18,213 nucleotides of DNA, from assembly GCA_020217065.1 (NCBI GenBank), contig JAIWOB010000080.1:1-18213 (forward strand). The letters run 5' to 3'. How positions within the stretch are numbered: position 1 is the stretch's first letter; the number at the start of each line of letters is the position of its first letter. This DNA comes from Chloroflexota bacterium (GTDB lineage Bacteria > Chloroflexota > Anaerolineae > Anaerolineales > Villigracilaceae). A program made the position numbers and the translations under genes. Shown here piece after piece: positions 1 to 7,900 of the stretch. The notes beneath the pieces were generated by a model that worked only from the letters and a program-made list of their open reading frames with translations, was not told the origin of the DNA and did no database searches.

Positions 1-513
1 GGCGCGATTCACGACGCCACGCCCGAACGCTTGCAAAAAATCGAAGCCGGCGTCAGCCAATTGCCCGACCTGACCAACCTTCAGGGCAGCCTGAGCGCCC
101 CCTTTCTTTTCTTAAACAATACTCGCGCCGTGGCGTTCATCTTTTTGATGGGTTTGTTCTCTTTTGGCGTGCTGGGCGTCCTTCTCTATATTCTCAACGT
201 ATCTGTGATTGGCGGCTTGTACGCCCTGATTGAATTGCTGGGGATGAATCCTCTTTCGATGTTTCTTGCGGGCGTCTTGCCGCACGGCGTTTTTGAGTTG
301 CCGGCGTTAATGATTGGCAGCGCGCTTGCCCTTTACATGGGCGCGAATCTGGTCACCCCGCAGACGGGCAAGTCCATGGGCGAGGTTATCATCGGACTGC
401 TCGCCGATTGGATGAAAATTTTTCTCGGCTTGGTCGTGCCGCTTTTGGCGGTCGCCGCCGTGATTGAAGCCTACGTCACGCCTGGTCTTTTGACGAGCGT
501 TATGACAAAGTAA
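1..513 (+). CDS. SpoIIM-like (DUF95) integral membrane protein, 5' end missing
   Basis: The reading frame is open from base 1, so the gene begins left of the window; the TTG at base 31 is an internal codon, not a credible start. About 170 residues remain. They hold three to four hydrophobic membrane segments (about bases 124-195, 200-240, 260-345 and 385-480) and the motif PHGVFELPA at bases 280-306. That motif, followed by a GxxLG/GANLVTP-type loop and a C-terminal IEAYVTP, is characteristic of the stage II sporulation protein M superfamily. Members occur widely in non-sporulating bacteria as polytopic membrane proteins of unknown biochemical role, so the name does not imply sporulation here. 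The next gene starts 12 bases after the stop, which suggests one transcript. Family assignment is fairly sure; function is not known. Confidence 0.8.
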   Translation, partial: GAIHDATPERLQKIEAGVSQLPDLTNLQGSLSAPFLFLNNTRAVAFIFLMGLFSFGVLGVLLYILNVSVIGGLYALIELLGMNPLSMFLAGVLPHGVFELPALMIGSALALYMGANLVTPQTGKSMGEVIIGLLADWMKIFLGLVVPLLAVAAVIEAYVTPGLLTSVMTK

Positions 514-525
514 AGCGGGCGAGCC

Positions 526-1302
526 ATGTCAAAAGTTGTCATCCTGGGCTCGTCAAACGCCATTCCCACAAGGGAGCATGAAAACACGCACCTGGTGATT
601 GTCGGAAAGGAACGGATGGCGCTGGTGGACGCGGTCGGCAACCCTGTTTTGCGGCTGGAGCAGGCAGGGTTGGATTTCAACGACCTGACCGACGTCATTG
701 TCACCCATTTTCACCCTGACCATGTTTCCGGCGTCCCTCTGTTGCTGATGGATATGTGGCTGATGGGACGCCAGCGCCCCCTCAACGTTTACGGGCTGAG
801 CGATACCCTTGACCGTCTCGAAACGCTTATGGGATTGTATAACTGGGGCAGGTGGCCGAATTTCTTCCCTGTCGTTTTCCATCGCATTCCCGCCCGTGAA
901 ATGACTCCTGTGATGGACTGTTCAGAATTTTCCATTTGTTCTTCCCCCGTTTGCCACATGATTCCCAACATCGGCTTGCGGATTGAATTCAAGCAGTCGC
1001 GCCAAAGCCTCGCTTATTCCTGCGATACCGAACCGTGCGAAGCGGTCATCCGTCTCAGCGGCGGGGTGGACGTATTGATTCACGAAGCCTCCGGCGCTTA
1101 TATCGGGCATTCCTCCGCCGTGCAGGCGGGAGAGATTGCCAGAAAAGCCGAGGCTGGCAGGCTGCTGCTCATCCACTATCCAACAGGCAGATTTGCCAGT
1201 GGCGACCCTGTCGCCGAAGCGCGCAGCGTTTTTCCGGGCGAGGTGGAACTTGCGACGGATTTCATGACGTTGGAGTTTGACGGGTCTCTTGCAAAACTGT
1301 AA
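526..1302 (+). CDS. Metallo-beta-lactamase-fold hydrolase, RNase Z-like
   Basis: 258 residues with the metallo-beta-lactamase fold. The zinc ligands are visible: HFHPDH at residues 61-66, His144, Asp167 (CDTEP) and His217 (LLLIHYP), plus the HEASG and GHSSA segments at 186-196 that are typical of the tRNase Z/arylsulfatase-like branch. The N-terminal VILGSSNAIPT strand-loop is also typical of that branch. It is shorter than the roughly 300-residue bacterial RNase Z, and I see no Gly/Pro-rich exosite arm between residues 90 and 125, so true tRNA 3'-end processing is uncertain; a related phosphodiesterase or hydrolase is just as possible. The three nearby tRNA genes lack encoded CCA, so some tRNA 3' nuclease must exist in the cell, but nothing ties it to this gene. 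It follows the SpoIIM-like gene by 12 bases and has only a weak ribosome binding site. Confidence 0.8.
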   Translation: MSKVVILGSSNAIPTREHENTHLVIVGKERMALVDAVGNPVLRLEQAGLDFNDLTDVIVTHFHPDHVSGVPLLLMDMWLMGRQRPLNVYGLSDTLDRLETLMGLYNWGRWPNFFPVVFHRIPAREMTPVMDCSEFSICSSPVCHMIPNIGLRIEFKQSRQSLAYSCDTEPCEAVIRLSGGVDVLIHEASGAYIGHSSAVQAGEIARKAEAGRLLLIHYPTGRFASGDPVAEARSVFPGEVELATDFMTLEFDGSLAKL

Positions 1303-1340
1303 GACGTTGACCGACGCCGCGTAAGAGCGGGCGAAGCCTT

Positions 1341-1844
1341 TTACCACCCTGAAATATACGGTTCCCACTCGTCGTTATCAGCCAGATGCCGCCCAAAAAT
1401 ATAGGAGGCGCTGGCTGGCGGTTCCTTGGGCGGATGCGCCAGCCGCATATGCGCTTCTTCCACCTTTCTTCCGCCCTTGCGGTGATTGCAGGACGAGCAA
1501 GCCGTGACAAGGTTCGTCCAGTTGTGCTGCCCGCCCATGTGGCGCGGAATGACGTGGTCTACCGTCAGCGGAACGTCGCGCTTGCCGCAGTACTGGCAGG
1601 TATAATTGTCGCGCCGGAATATTTCGCGGCGCGTTAATTTAACGCGCGGACGCGGACGGTGAATCTGGGTCTCCAGCCGAATGACGGACGGGCGCGGAAG
1701 AATTTGCGAGACGGTATGGATGTAACCGCGACCGTTTAGAATCAGATTGGCTTTCCCGTCCAGAATCAAGCCTATCGCCCGGCGCGTCGAGCAGACATGA
1801 ATCGGCTCGAAGTTCGCGTTGAGTACCAGCACCGGTTCGTGCAT
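1341..1844 (-). CDS. HNH endonuclease family protein
   Basis: 167 residues. The C-terminal half carries an HNH nuclease core: CQYC at residues 83-86, VDHVIPRHMGG with Asp96-His97, Asn111 (WTNLV), then CSSCNHRKGG with Cys116, Cys119 and His121. The two CxxC pairs should bind a structural zinc, while His97, Asn111 and His121 form the beta-beta-alpha metal catalytic site. The N-terminal ~75 residues (starting MHEPVLVLNANFEPIHVCS) form a conserved extension seen in a stand-alone HNH family common in Chloroflexota, Cyanobacteria and Actinobacteria. No methyltransferase, toxin or mobile element is nearby, so a restriction or homing role is not supported; biological function is unknown. It is convergent with the metallo-beta-lactamase gene (38-base gap) and divergent from the epimerase gene. 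Confidence 0.88.
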   Translation of the reverse strand: MHEPVLVLNANFEPIHVCSTRRAIGLILDGKANLILNGRGYIHTVSQILPRPSVIRLETQIHRPRPRVKLTRREIFRRDNYTCQYCGKRDVPLTVDHVIPRHMGGQHNWTNLVTACSSCNHRKGGRKVEEAHMRLAHPPKEPPASASYIFGRHLADNDEWEPYISGW

Positions 1845-1866
1845 ACTTGCCTCGGCAACCTGCGTG

Positions 1867-1872
1867 ATTATA
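1867..1872 (-). promoter_or_regulatory. Possible -10 element for the HNH gene
   Basis: A perfect TATAAT lies on the minus strand, 22 bases before the HNH start codon, giving a predicted leader of about 15 bases. No good -35 hexamer is present at 16-18 bp, so this is a tentative call. Confidence 0.3.
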
Positions 1873-1929
1873 CTTCCAGATTGTTAAAGTTCGGGAATTC
1901 ACTTTTATTGCAATTGCAGGAGATTTACG

Positions 1930-2823
1930 ATGAACGTTATGATTGCGGGCGGTTCGGGCTTCCTCGGCAAAGCCCTAACCCAGTCCCTGCTTGCCGACGG
2001 TCACAAGGTTTTTATCCTCACCCGCAGCGGAAACGCGCCTGCGGAGGCGCAGCCCGTCCGCTGGGACGGTAAAACCACAAACGGCTGGGGCAGTTTGATG
2101 AACGAGATGGATGCGGTGGTTCATCTCGCTGGAAAGTCTCTCGCGTCCTTTCCGTGGACCGCCGCCGTCAAACAGGCTTTTCAAGATTCGCGGGTTTTGC
2201 CGGGACTTGCGTTAACTCAAGCCGTTCAAGAAGCCGAACGCCGTCCTCGGGTCTTTGTTCAGGCGTCGGGGATTAATCATTACGGTCTGAAAGGCGGCAT
2301 TGCGGACGAAGACACCCCGCCCGGCGGCGATTTCCTCGCTCAACTGACCGTCAAATGGGAAGCCGCCACCCAGCCTGTCGAAAAATTGGGCGTGCGGCGG
2401 GTGATTCTTCGCACGGCGGTGGCGCTTGGAAAAGGGGAGGGGATGCTCGGTTTGATGGCTTTGCCCGTCAAACTCTTCGCCGGCGGACCGATTGGAGACG
2501 GAAAATTTTGCATGCCCTGGATTCACGTCAAAGACTGGGTGGGGGCGGCGCGTTATCTGATGTCGAATGAAAGCGCCAGCGGCGCGTATAACCTCATTGC
2601 GCCCACCCCGACTTCCAACGCTGAATTCAACCGCGCTTTGGCGGCTGTCTTGCGCCGACCGTACTGGCTTCCCGCCCCCGCTTTTCTGCTGCGAACCTTT
2701 CTAGGCGAGATGAGCGTCCTTGTAGTCGAAGGCAGGTGCGCCAGACCCAAACGCCTGCTCGAAGCCGGATACAAGTTTCAGTTCGAGACTGCGCGCGAAG
2801 CCCTGCGCGATTTGTTTGGATGA
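1930..2823 (+). CDS. TIGR01777-family NAD(P)-binding epimerase/SDR protein
   Basis: 297 residues of an atypical/extended short-chain dehydrogenase of the TIGR01777 (YfcH/SulA-like) group. The dinucleotide-binding loop is GGSGFLG at residues 7-13, followed by DAVVHLAGKS at 61-70, which is typical of the family. The catalytic neighbourhood is QASGINHYG at 111-119 (Ser113, Tyr118), and PWIHVKDWVGA at 196-206 is another family signature. Residues about 245-295 (WLPAPAFLLRTFLGE onward) match the short C-terminal DUF1731 region. The substrate of this family is not established; some members are linked to cell division or the SOS response, but that cannot be carried over here. An AGGAG at 1918-1922, 7 bases before the ATG, supports this start. 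It lies divergent from the HNH gene and 53 bases before the lipoprotein gene. Confidence 0.88.
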   Translation: MNVMIAGGSGFLGKALTQSLLADGHKVFILTRSGNAPAEAQPVRWDGKTTNGWGSLMNEMDAVVHLAGKSLASFPWTAAVKQAFQDSRVLPGLALTQAVQEAERRPRVFVQASGINHYGLKGGIADEDTPPGGDFLAQLTVKWEAATQPVEKLGVRRVILRTAVALGKGEGMLGLMALPVKLFAGGPIGDGKFCMPWIHVKDWVGAARYLMSNESASGAYNLIAPTPTSNAEFNRALAAVLRRPYWLPAPAFLLRTFLGEMSVLVVEGRCARPKRLLEAGYKFQFETAREALRDLFG

Positions 2824-2829
2824 ATTCTT

Positions 2830-2862
2830 CGCTCCATAAACGGCTCAACCTCCGATGGAGCG
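2830..2862 (+). other. Inverted repeat in the epimerase-lipoprotein gap
   Basis: CGCTCCAT at 2830-2837 pairs perfectly with ATGGAGCG at 2855-2862, leaving a 17-base loop. The right arm ends 4 bases before the lipoprotein ribosome binding site. There is no T-tract, so it is not an intrinsic terminator. It could be an mRNA stability or translation element. Confidence 0.5.
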
Positions 2863-2876
2863 GCAAAGGAGATGAA

Positions 2877-3530
2877 ATGAAAAAAACAATCCTCTTATTG
2901 GCTGTCTTTCTTGCCGCGTGCGCGCCTTTTCAACAAGACGCCGCTTCGCCGGTGCTTGCCACCCCCTACATTAACCCCGCTTCCTATCCCACGGCGCAGG
3001 CGCAGCCGGCGGAATTAAATCAAACTGCGGGCGGCATCGAAGTCCGCATGGAACGCGCTTGGGTGGAAGGAAAAAACGTCAATGCGGACGTTTGTTTTAC
3101 CCTGCCCGATAATTCCGATTGGGGGATTTTTGCCGCCAGCCTGACCTACAGCGGGATTCTGGTTCAGGAATACGGCACCACTCTGATAAGATTGCAGGAG
3201 CCGGCGAACGGCGCAGCCGGCTTGCGCTGCGATACGCTGACCTTTGTCGTGCCGCCCGACGCCGACCTTTCGACTGTGACTCTGGTCATTGATTCCATCG
3301 CCGCCGTTCCGCGCGAAGGCGAGTATTGTTCGGTCTATATGCCAAAAATTCAGCAGACTCTCGCCCTGCGCGGCGTTCAGATTGAGCTGGATTGCCCGGA
3401 CGGCGTTAACATGCAAATCGTGAGTATTCCCGCCGACATGACCCAAGCCCAAGCCGAGGAGATGGTTTACAGCGACGAATTCTACTCCGTCAAAGGTCCC
3501 TGGGTTTTCTCGTTCAGTTTGGCGCAGTGA
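2877..3530 (+). CDS. Small secreted lipoprotein of unknown function
   Basis: 217 residues. The frame is open upstream, but the ATG at 2877 is preceded by AGGAG at 2867-2871 (5-base spacer) and gives a textbook lipoprotein signal peptide: MKK, a hydrophobic stretch, then LAAC with the lipidated cysteine at residue 15. The mature protein should therefore sit on the outer face of the cytoplasmic membrane. Residues 20-48 are a Pro/Ala/Gln-rich tether. From about residue 50 the sequence alternates short beta strands and turns (GGIEVRMERAWVEGKNV), resembling a single Ig-like beta-sandwich. Four further cysteines (73, 118, 151, 173) could form two disulfides. I do not recognise a defined family. The tyrS promoter -35 lies inside the last codons of this gene. 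Confidence 0.75.
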   Translation: MKKTILLLAVFLAACAPFQQDAASPVLATPYINPASYPTAQAQPAELNQTAGGIEVRMERAWVEGKNVNADVCFTLPDNSDWGIFAASLTYSGILVQEYGTTLIRLQEPANGAAGLRCDTLTFVVPPDADLSTVTLVIDSIAAVPREGEYCSVYMPKIQQTLALRGVQIELDCPDGVNMQIVSIPADMTQAQAEEMVYSDEFYSVKGPWVFSFSLAQ

Positions 3531-3547
3531 ACGTCTTGTTGTATAAT
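3519..3547 (+). promoter_or_regulatory. Promoter of the tyrS leader transcript
   Basis: TTGGCG at 3519-3524, a 17 bp spacer and a perfect TATAAT at 3542-3547. The -35 lies inside the end of the lipoprotein CDS. The expected start site, about 7 bases past the -10, is position 3554, which is the A of the leader-peptide ATG, so the transcript may be leaderless. I see no other promoter between here and tyrS. Confidence 0.75.
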
Positions 3548-3553
3548 ACGCGC

Positions 3554-3598
3554 ATGACCGTCGTTTTGTTCGATAATTACGATTGCTACCGTCCCTAA
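3554..3598 (+). CDS. tyrS leader peptide (predicted), 14 codons
   Basis: A short ORF reading MTVVLFDNYDCYRP, then TAA. Codons 9 and 12 are both TAC (Tyr), at 3578-3580 and 3587-3589, and the gene downstream is tyrosyl-tRNA synthetase. Its ATG coincides with the predicted transcription start and there is no Shine-Dalgarno, so it would be translated as a leaderless message. The second Tyr codon overlaps the first arm of the attenuator RNA (3588-3593). The design predicts that shortage of charged tRNA-Tyr stalls the ribosome at codon 9 or 12 and allows tyrS transcription. The peptide itself probably has no other role. A chance ORF cannot be excluded without comparison to relatives. Confidence 0.65.
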   Translation: MTVVLFDNYDCYRP

Positions 3599-3651
3599 TC
3601 TTGCGATGGTGTGTTTGACGCGCCCTCATCATCGCGGGCGCGTTTTTATTT
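3587..3651 (+). promoter_or_regulatory. tyrS transcription attenuator (ribosome-mediated, predicted)
   Basis: Four RNA segments can pair in alternative ways. Segment 1, ACCGTC (3588-3593, containing part of the second Tyr codon), pairs with GATGGT (3605-3610). Segment 2, GGTGTG (3608-3613), can instead pair with segment 3, CGCGCC (3619-3624), as an antiterminator with a 5-base loop and two G-U pairs. Segment 3 also belongs to the terminator stem ACGCGCCC (3618-3625) with GGGCGCGT (3636-3643). 1:2 and 2:3 exclude each other, as do 2:3 and 3:4, which is the classical attenuator logic. A ribosome halted at codon 12 covers segment 1 and leaves segment 2 free. One that reaches the stop codon reaches into segment 2 and favours termination. 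T-box consensus elements are not seen. Confidence 0.7.
3618..3651 (+). terminator. Intrinsic terminator inside the tyrS leader
   Basis: An 8 bp GC-rich perfect stem (3618-3625 with 3636-3643), 10-base loop, then TTTTTATTT. It lies 58 bases upstream of the tyrS ATG with no promoter after it, so every tyrS transcript must read through it. Confidence 0.85.
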
Positions 3652-3708
3652 GCCAAATTCAACCCCGACCTTAAAGGCGGCGGAAACCTTTGGCTCTAAG
3701 GAGAAATT

Positions 3709-4917
3709 ATGAACATTGAAGAACAGGTTGAATTATTAATGCTCGGCACGGAATATGGAGACGAAGACCTCAAGAAATCCATGGCGGCGGAATTGCGCGC
3801 GCGCTTGCTGCTGGCTGAAAAAGAGAAACGCCCCCTGCGCGTCTATTGCGGCTACGACCCAACCTCCACCGACCTGCATCTCGGTCACACCATCACCATG
3901 CGTAAACTGCGCCAGTTTCAAGATTTAGGTCACGAAGTTACCTTCCTTATCGGCAGTTACACCGCGTTGGTGGGCGACCCCTCGGACAAAAACAAGGCGC
4001 GCCCCATCCTGACCGAAGAACAGGTCAACGAAAACGCGCGAACCTACACCGAGCAGGCGTTCCGCGTTCTTGACCGCGAAAAGACCAAAATCCGTTACAA
4101 CGGCGAATGGCTTTCCAAACTTTCGCTGGTGGATTTGATTCGCCTTGGTCAGAATTTTACCGTTCAGCAGTTTTTGGCGCGGGATAATTTTGCCAAACGC
4201 CTCGAAAAAGGCGAGCCGATATTTCTTCACGAAACTTTTTACGCCTTAATGCAAGGCTATGACGCCGTAGCGATGGAAACCGACGTGCAAGTGGGCGGCT
4301 CCGACCAGTTGTTCAACATCATCGTCGCCGGGCGCAAATTGCAGGAGGCGCTGGGACAAAAGCCGCTGGTTGGCGTCATTACCGCCATTCTGCCCGGCAC
4401 CGACGGCGTGCAGCGGATGTCGAAATCCATGGGCAATATCGTGCCGATTAATAGCGGCGCGAACGATATGTTCGGCAAATTGATGTCTGTGCCCGATTCG
4501 GCGATGGGCTTGTATATGCGCCTGGTCACCCGCTGGACGCCGCATGAAATCGAGAAAATCGAGGCGGATGTGGCTTCGGGCGCGCTGCACCCGCGCGACG
4601 CTAAGATGAAAATGGCGGCTGAAATTACCAGCATCTTTTACACGGAAGAGGAAGCCAAAGCCGCGCAAGAAAACTTCGTCAAAACCTTCCAACAAAAGGA
4701 AATTCCCGACGAAATCCCAGAATACGTCTTACAGGACGGTCAGACCGTGGTGGATGTGATTCTCGCGGCTGGCATGGCGGAGAGCAAGAGCAAAGCCCGT
4801 TCTTTGATTGACCAGAAGGGCGTCAAACTCGACGGGCAGGTCGTCGAGCGCGATACGCCTTTTCCGCATCGCGGCGTGCTGCAAGTGGGCAAGCGGCGCT
4901 TTTTGCGAGTCAAATAA
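3709..4917 (+). CDS. tyrS: Tyrosyl-tRNA synthetase (TyrZ type)
   Basis: 402 residues, the usual length. This class I synthetase activates tyrosine with ATP and charges tRNA-Tyr in the cytoplasm. The ATP-binding HIGH-type motif is HLGH at residues 57-60, and the KMSKS loop reads RMSKS at 236-240. QGYDAVAMETDVQVGGSDQ (182-200) is the tyrosine-binding region. The sequence GYDPTSTDLHLGHT and the following LVGDPSDK resemble the TyrZ branch (B. subtilis TyrZ, H. influenzae TyrS) more than B. subtilis TyrS. An S4 RNA-binding domain occupies about 335-402. The start is fixed by AAGGAG at 3698-3703 with a 5-base spacer. Expression is probably controlled by the leader peptide and terminator upstream; a terminator follows the stop codon. 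Confidence 0.97.
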   Translation: MNIEEQVELLMLGTEYGDEDLKKSMAAELRARLLLAEKEKRPLRVYCGYDPTSTDLHLGHTITMRKLRQFQDLGHEVTFLIGSYTALVGDPSDKNKARPILTEEQVNENARTYTEQAFRVLDREKTKIRYNGEWLSKLSLVDLIRLGQNFTVQQFLARDNFAKRLEKGEPIFLHETFYALMQGYDAVAMETDVQVGGSDQLFNIIVAGRKLQEALGQKPLVGVITAILPGTDGVQRMSKSMGNIVPINSGANDMFGKLMSVPDSAMGLYMRLVTRWTPHEIEKIEADVASGALHPRDAKMKMAAEITSIFYTEEEAKAAQENFVKTFQQKEIPDEIPEYVLQDGQTVVDVILAAGMAESKSKARSLIDQKGVKLDGQVVERDTPFPHRGVLQVGKRRFLRVK

Positions 4918-4930
4918 TTTTGCGTCAATG

Positions 4931-4975
4931 TCCCGAAATCTCGATTTCTCGTTGGGATTTCGGGATTTTAATTTT
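4931..4975 (+). terminator. Intrinsic terminator of tyrS
   Basis: TCCCGAAATC at 4931-4940 pairs perfectly with GATTTCGGGA at 4956-4965 (10 bp, 15-base loop), followed by a T-rich tract. The tract overlaps the stop codon of the opposing sensor gene. On the minus strand no U-tract follows the stem, so it works mainly for tyrS. Confidence 0.8.
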
Positions 4976-7900
4976 CCTTTTCTTCAATCATTCTAAAAAA
5001 GGCGTTCACGACCTGCGGGTCAAACTGCCTGCCGGATAAACTCCGAATGTACTCTATGATTTTCCCGCGTTTCCACGCTTTTCGATATGGGCGGTCTGAA
5101 GAAAGCGCGTCCCACACATCCACCACCGCAAAGATGCGGGCGGAGAGAGGAATTTCCGCGCCTTTCAATCCGCGCGGATAGCCGCTGCCGTCCCACCATT
5201 CATGATGACAGTACGCAATATCCAGCGCGGGGCGCAGATATTCGATGGGATAAATCATATCGTAGGCGTATTGGGGGTGTTTCCGCATTTCAGCCTGCTC
5301 GTCCGCCGTCAGTCTTCCCTTTTTGCGAAGGATGCGGTCTGGGACGCCCATTTTTCCGATGTCGTGCAGCAAGACGCCGCGGCGGATTTGCGCCAACTCG
5401 TCTTCCGCGATGCCCATTTGTCGCGCCAGTTCCAGCGTCAAGTCTGTGACGCGCTGCGTGTGACCCTGGGTTTCCTTATCGCGGAGTTCCAGCGCCTTGC
5501 CCCAGCCTTCCAGGGTCCTGTCGTAGGCGAGCGATAATTCTTGGCTTGTCCGCTCCAGGTTTTCGAATAACTCCGCGTTGTCAATAGCGATAACCGCCTG
5601 TTCCGCAAGCATGTGAATAAATTCGACCCAATCTGCGCTGGGGGAAAAAGGCTGTCTGAAATACGTTTCAAGGATTCCTTTGGTGGCGCCTTTGCTGAAG
5701 AGCGGCGCGGCATAGTAACTTTTGAACCCTTCCATTTCAAGGGGGCTTCGCAGCGGCGGGCTGTCTTCCGCTTCCAAGTCTTTGATGTAATAAGCCCGCC
5801 GGTTGAGCAGAATCCGCCCTGCCAGCGGGTCGCCGAGTTTTATGGAACGGAGCGTTTTTGCGGGGTTTTTGAAACCCGCAATGGCGGAATATTCAAGGGT
5901 CTGGCTTGCGGGGTTAAAGGTCAGTACGGCTGCCGCGCTTACGCCCATCCTGGCGAGCAAATGTTCGGTCAGGATGCCGAGGGTGAGGCGCAGGTCAAGG
6001 TTGGATGAGATGGCGGCGTCCAACTCGCGCAGCGTCATGAGACGTTGAATTTGCTCTTCGCTCTTTTGGTATAAGTTCGAACGGTGAATGGCGTTTCCGG
6101 CTATTTCGGCAAGCGTGCTCATCAGGCGGACGTGATGGGGCTTGATTTCGCTGCCGTTTTCAAGCGCAACTGCCAGCGCGCCGATGGTCTCGTTTACGGT
6201 GCGGAGCGGGACGACCAGTCCGCTCCAATTCTCGCCGAAAACCTCATGATTCTCTTCATGGACATCGGAGCGGCTGGATTTGCCTTCGGTAAGATATGGC
6301 TCGCCCAGCAGGTAAACCCTGCCAACCACGCCTTCTCCCGGTTGAAAATCGGTTTTGCGCAAACGGTTGAAGCGCCCTGAAACCGCCTTCGCTTGTAAGA
6401 CGTTGCTATCAAGTTCGTACAGCCAAATGGCGGCTGATTCGGCGCCGACGCTGAATTTGATTTCTTCCAGCAAAATGGGAAGCATCTCGTCCACGTTTTG
6501 GGCGGCGCGAAGCGCAAAGGAAACGCGGCTGACCGATTCCAATTCTTCCAATCTCTGACGGGTCTCGGTGAACAGACGGGAATTTTCCAGGGCTGTCGCC
6601 GCCTGGTGGGCGAAGGTCTGGCAGGCGACAGCGTCATTCTGGGTGAATGCGCCGGCCGTTCTGCTGTCGAGCGTGATGTAACCAATGACCTGACCGCGTG
6701 AAATCAGCGGGACGCCCATCCAGCCATGCATCCCTTTAACGTCTCCCCAGCCCTCAAAACGGGGGTCTTTCTCGCAGTCCTCGAGAATCAACGGCTCGCG
6801 GGTTTCGTTCAAAATTTGACATAAGGCGTTATCGGCGGGAAAAGTCTGCGCCAGCGCTTTTTCGGGGTGAGGCAGTCCTCGGCAAGCCGAAATCCTCGCC
6901 GCGCTTCCTTCCAATTCGAAAATCGTCGCGCTGTCGTAAGGGGTGATTTTATAAAGCCAATCGAGGATGGCTTCGTACAAGGCGGGCAGTTCAAGCAAGG
7001 TGTTGAGGATGGTGGCGGCTTGCCGCACAATTTCGGCGTTCCTGCGGCGTTTTTGCTCCAACTCAAAGAGACGGGCGTTTTCTATGGCAATCGCCGCCTG
7101 GTTTGCGAAGGTCTGCAGGAGAACCGCCTGTTCTTCGTTAAATGCGCCCGGCGTCCGGTTGTCAACATTGATGAAACCCGTCAATTTGTCTTGCGCGAAC
7201 ACGGCGGCGCACATCCATCCGCGAATATATTCGCTGTCTTTCCATTTTTCAAAGAGTTCGCTGTTTTGCGCGTCCTCCAATATCAAAGGCTTTCTGCTTG
7301 CGATAACCAAATTCCATTTATCGTTGGGCTTTATGGGAAATTTTTCCCCGATGACATAAGACGAAGGCAGACCGCGCTGGGCGGCGAGACGTTGGAAATT
7401 TCCATCGCTTAACGTGATAGAGGCGCTATCGTAGGGGGCTATTTTTTCCAGCCAGTCGAGAATATCTTCAAACAGTCTTTTTGAGTCGAGCGTGTTGGCA
7501 AGCGCGGTTGTCGCCTGGCTGAGGATTTCCGCCTGTGCGCGGCGATGGCGCTCCAACTCGAAGAGGCGGGCGTTTTCCAGGGCAATCGCCGCCTGGTTGG
7601 CGAAGGTTTGCGCAATGGCGGCGTGTTCCTGGGTGAAAAAACCCACTGTGCGGCTGTCGAGGTTAAGAAAGCCTATCAGGTTTTCGCCGGCGAACATGGG
7701 AATCGCCATCCAGCCGCGAATGTAATTTGTTTCCTCAAAGACCTCAAATCTGTCGTCTTGCTGCACGTCGGGAATGATGATGGGCTGGCGCAATTCGGCG
7801 AAGCCTCCCCATTTTTCCAGGTTCGGCTTATATCTTTTTCCAATCAGCGTTTGAGGAATATTCTTACCGGCGGCGATTTCGAAATATCCGTCTTTGAGGG

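Noticed and set aside
1909..1918. 10 bp palindrome TGCAATTGCA before the epimerase gene
   Set aside because: Short, AT-rich and overlapping the ribosome binding site; palindromes of this size are common by chance and nothing else supports an operator.
2736..2876. Longer lipoprotein ORF starting at 2736 inside the epimerase gene
   Set aside because: The start at 2877 has a good Shine-Dalgarno and gives a proper lipoprotein signal peptide; the extension would bury it.
3554..3598. Remnant of a trpG-like gene, since VVLFDNYD resembles the start of anthranilate synthase component II
   Set aside because: Only about eight residues match, the ORF stops at codon 15, and nothing downstream continues the similarity; chance resemblance is more likely.
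3015..3662. 215-residue antisense frame over the lipoprotein and tyrS leader
   Set aside because: No domain and no translation signal; it would overlap the attenuator and reads as a shadow frame.
3554..3711. T-box riboswitch upstream of tyrS
   Set aside because: The leader is too short (about 155 bases in all), and neither the conserved T-box sequence nor a Stem I with specifier loop is visible; the peptide-based model fits better.
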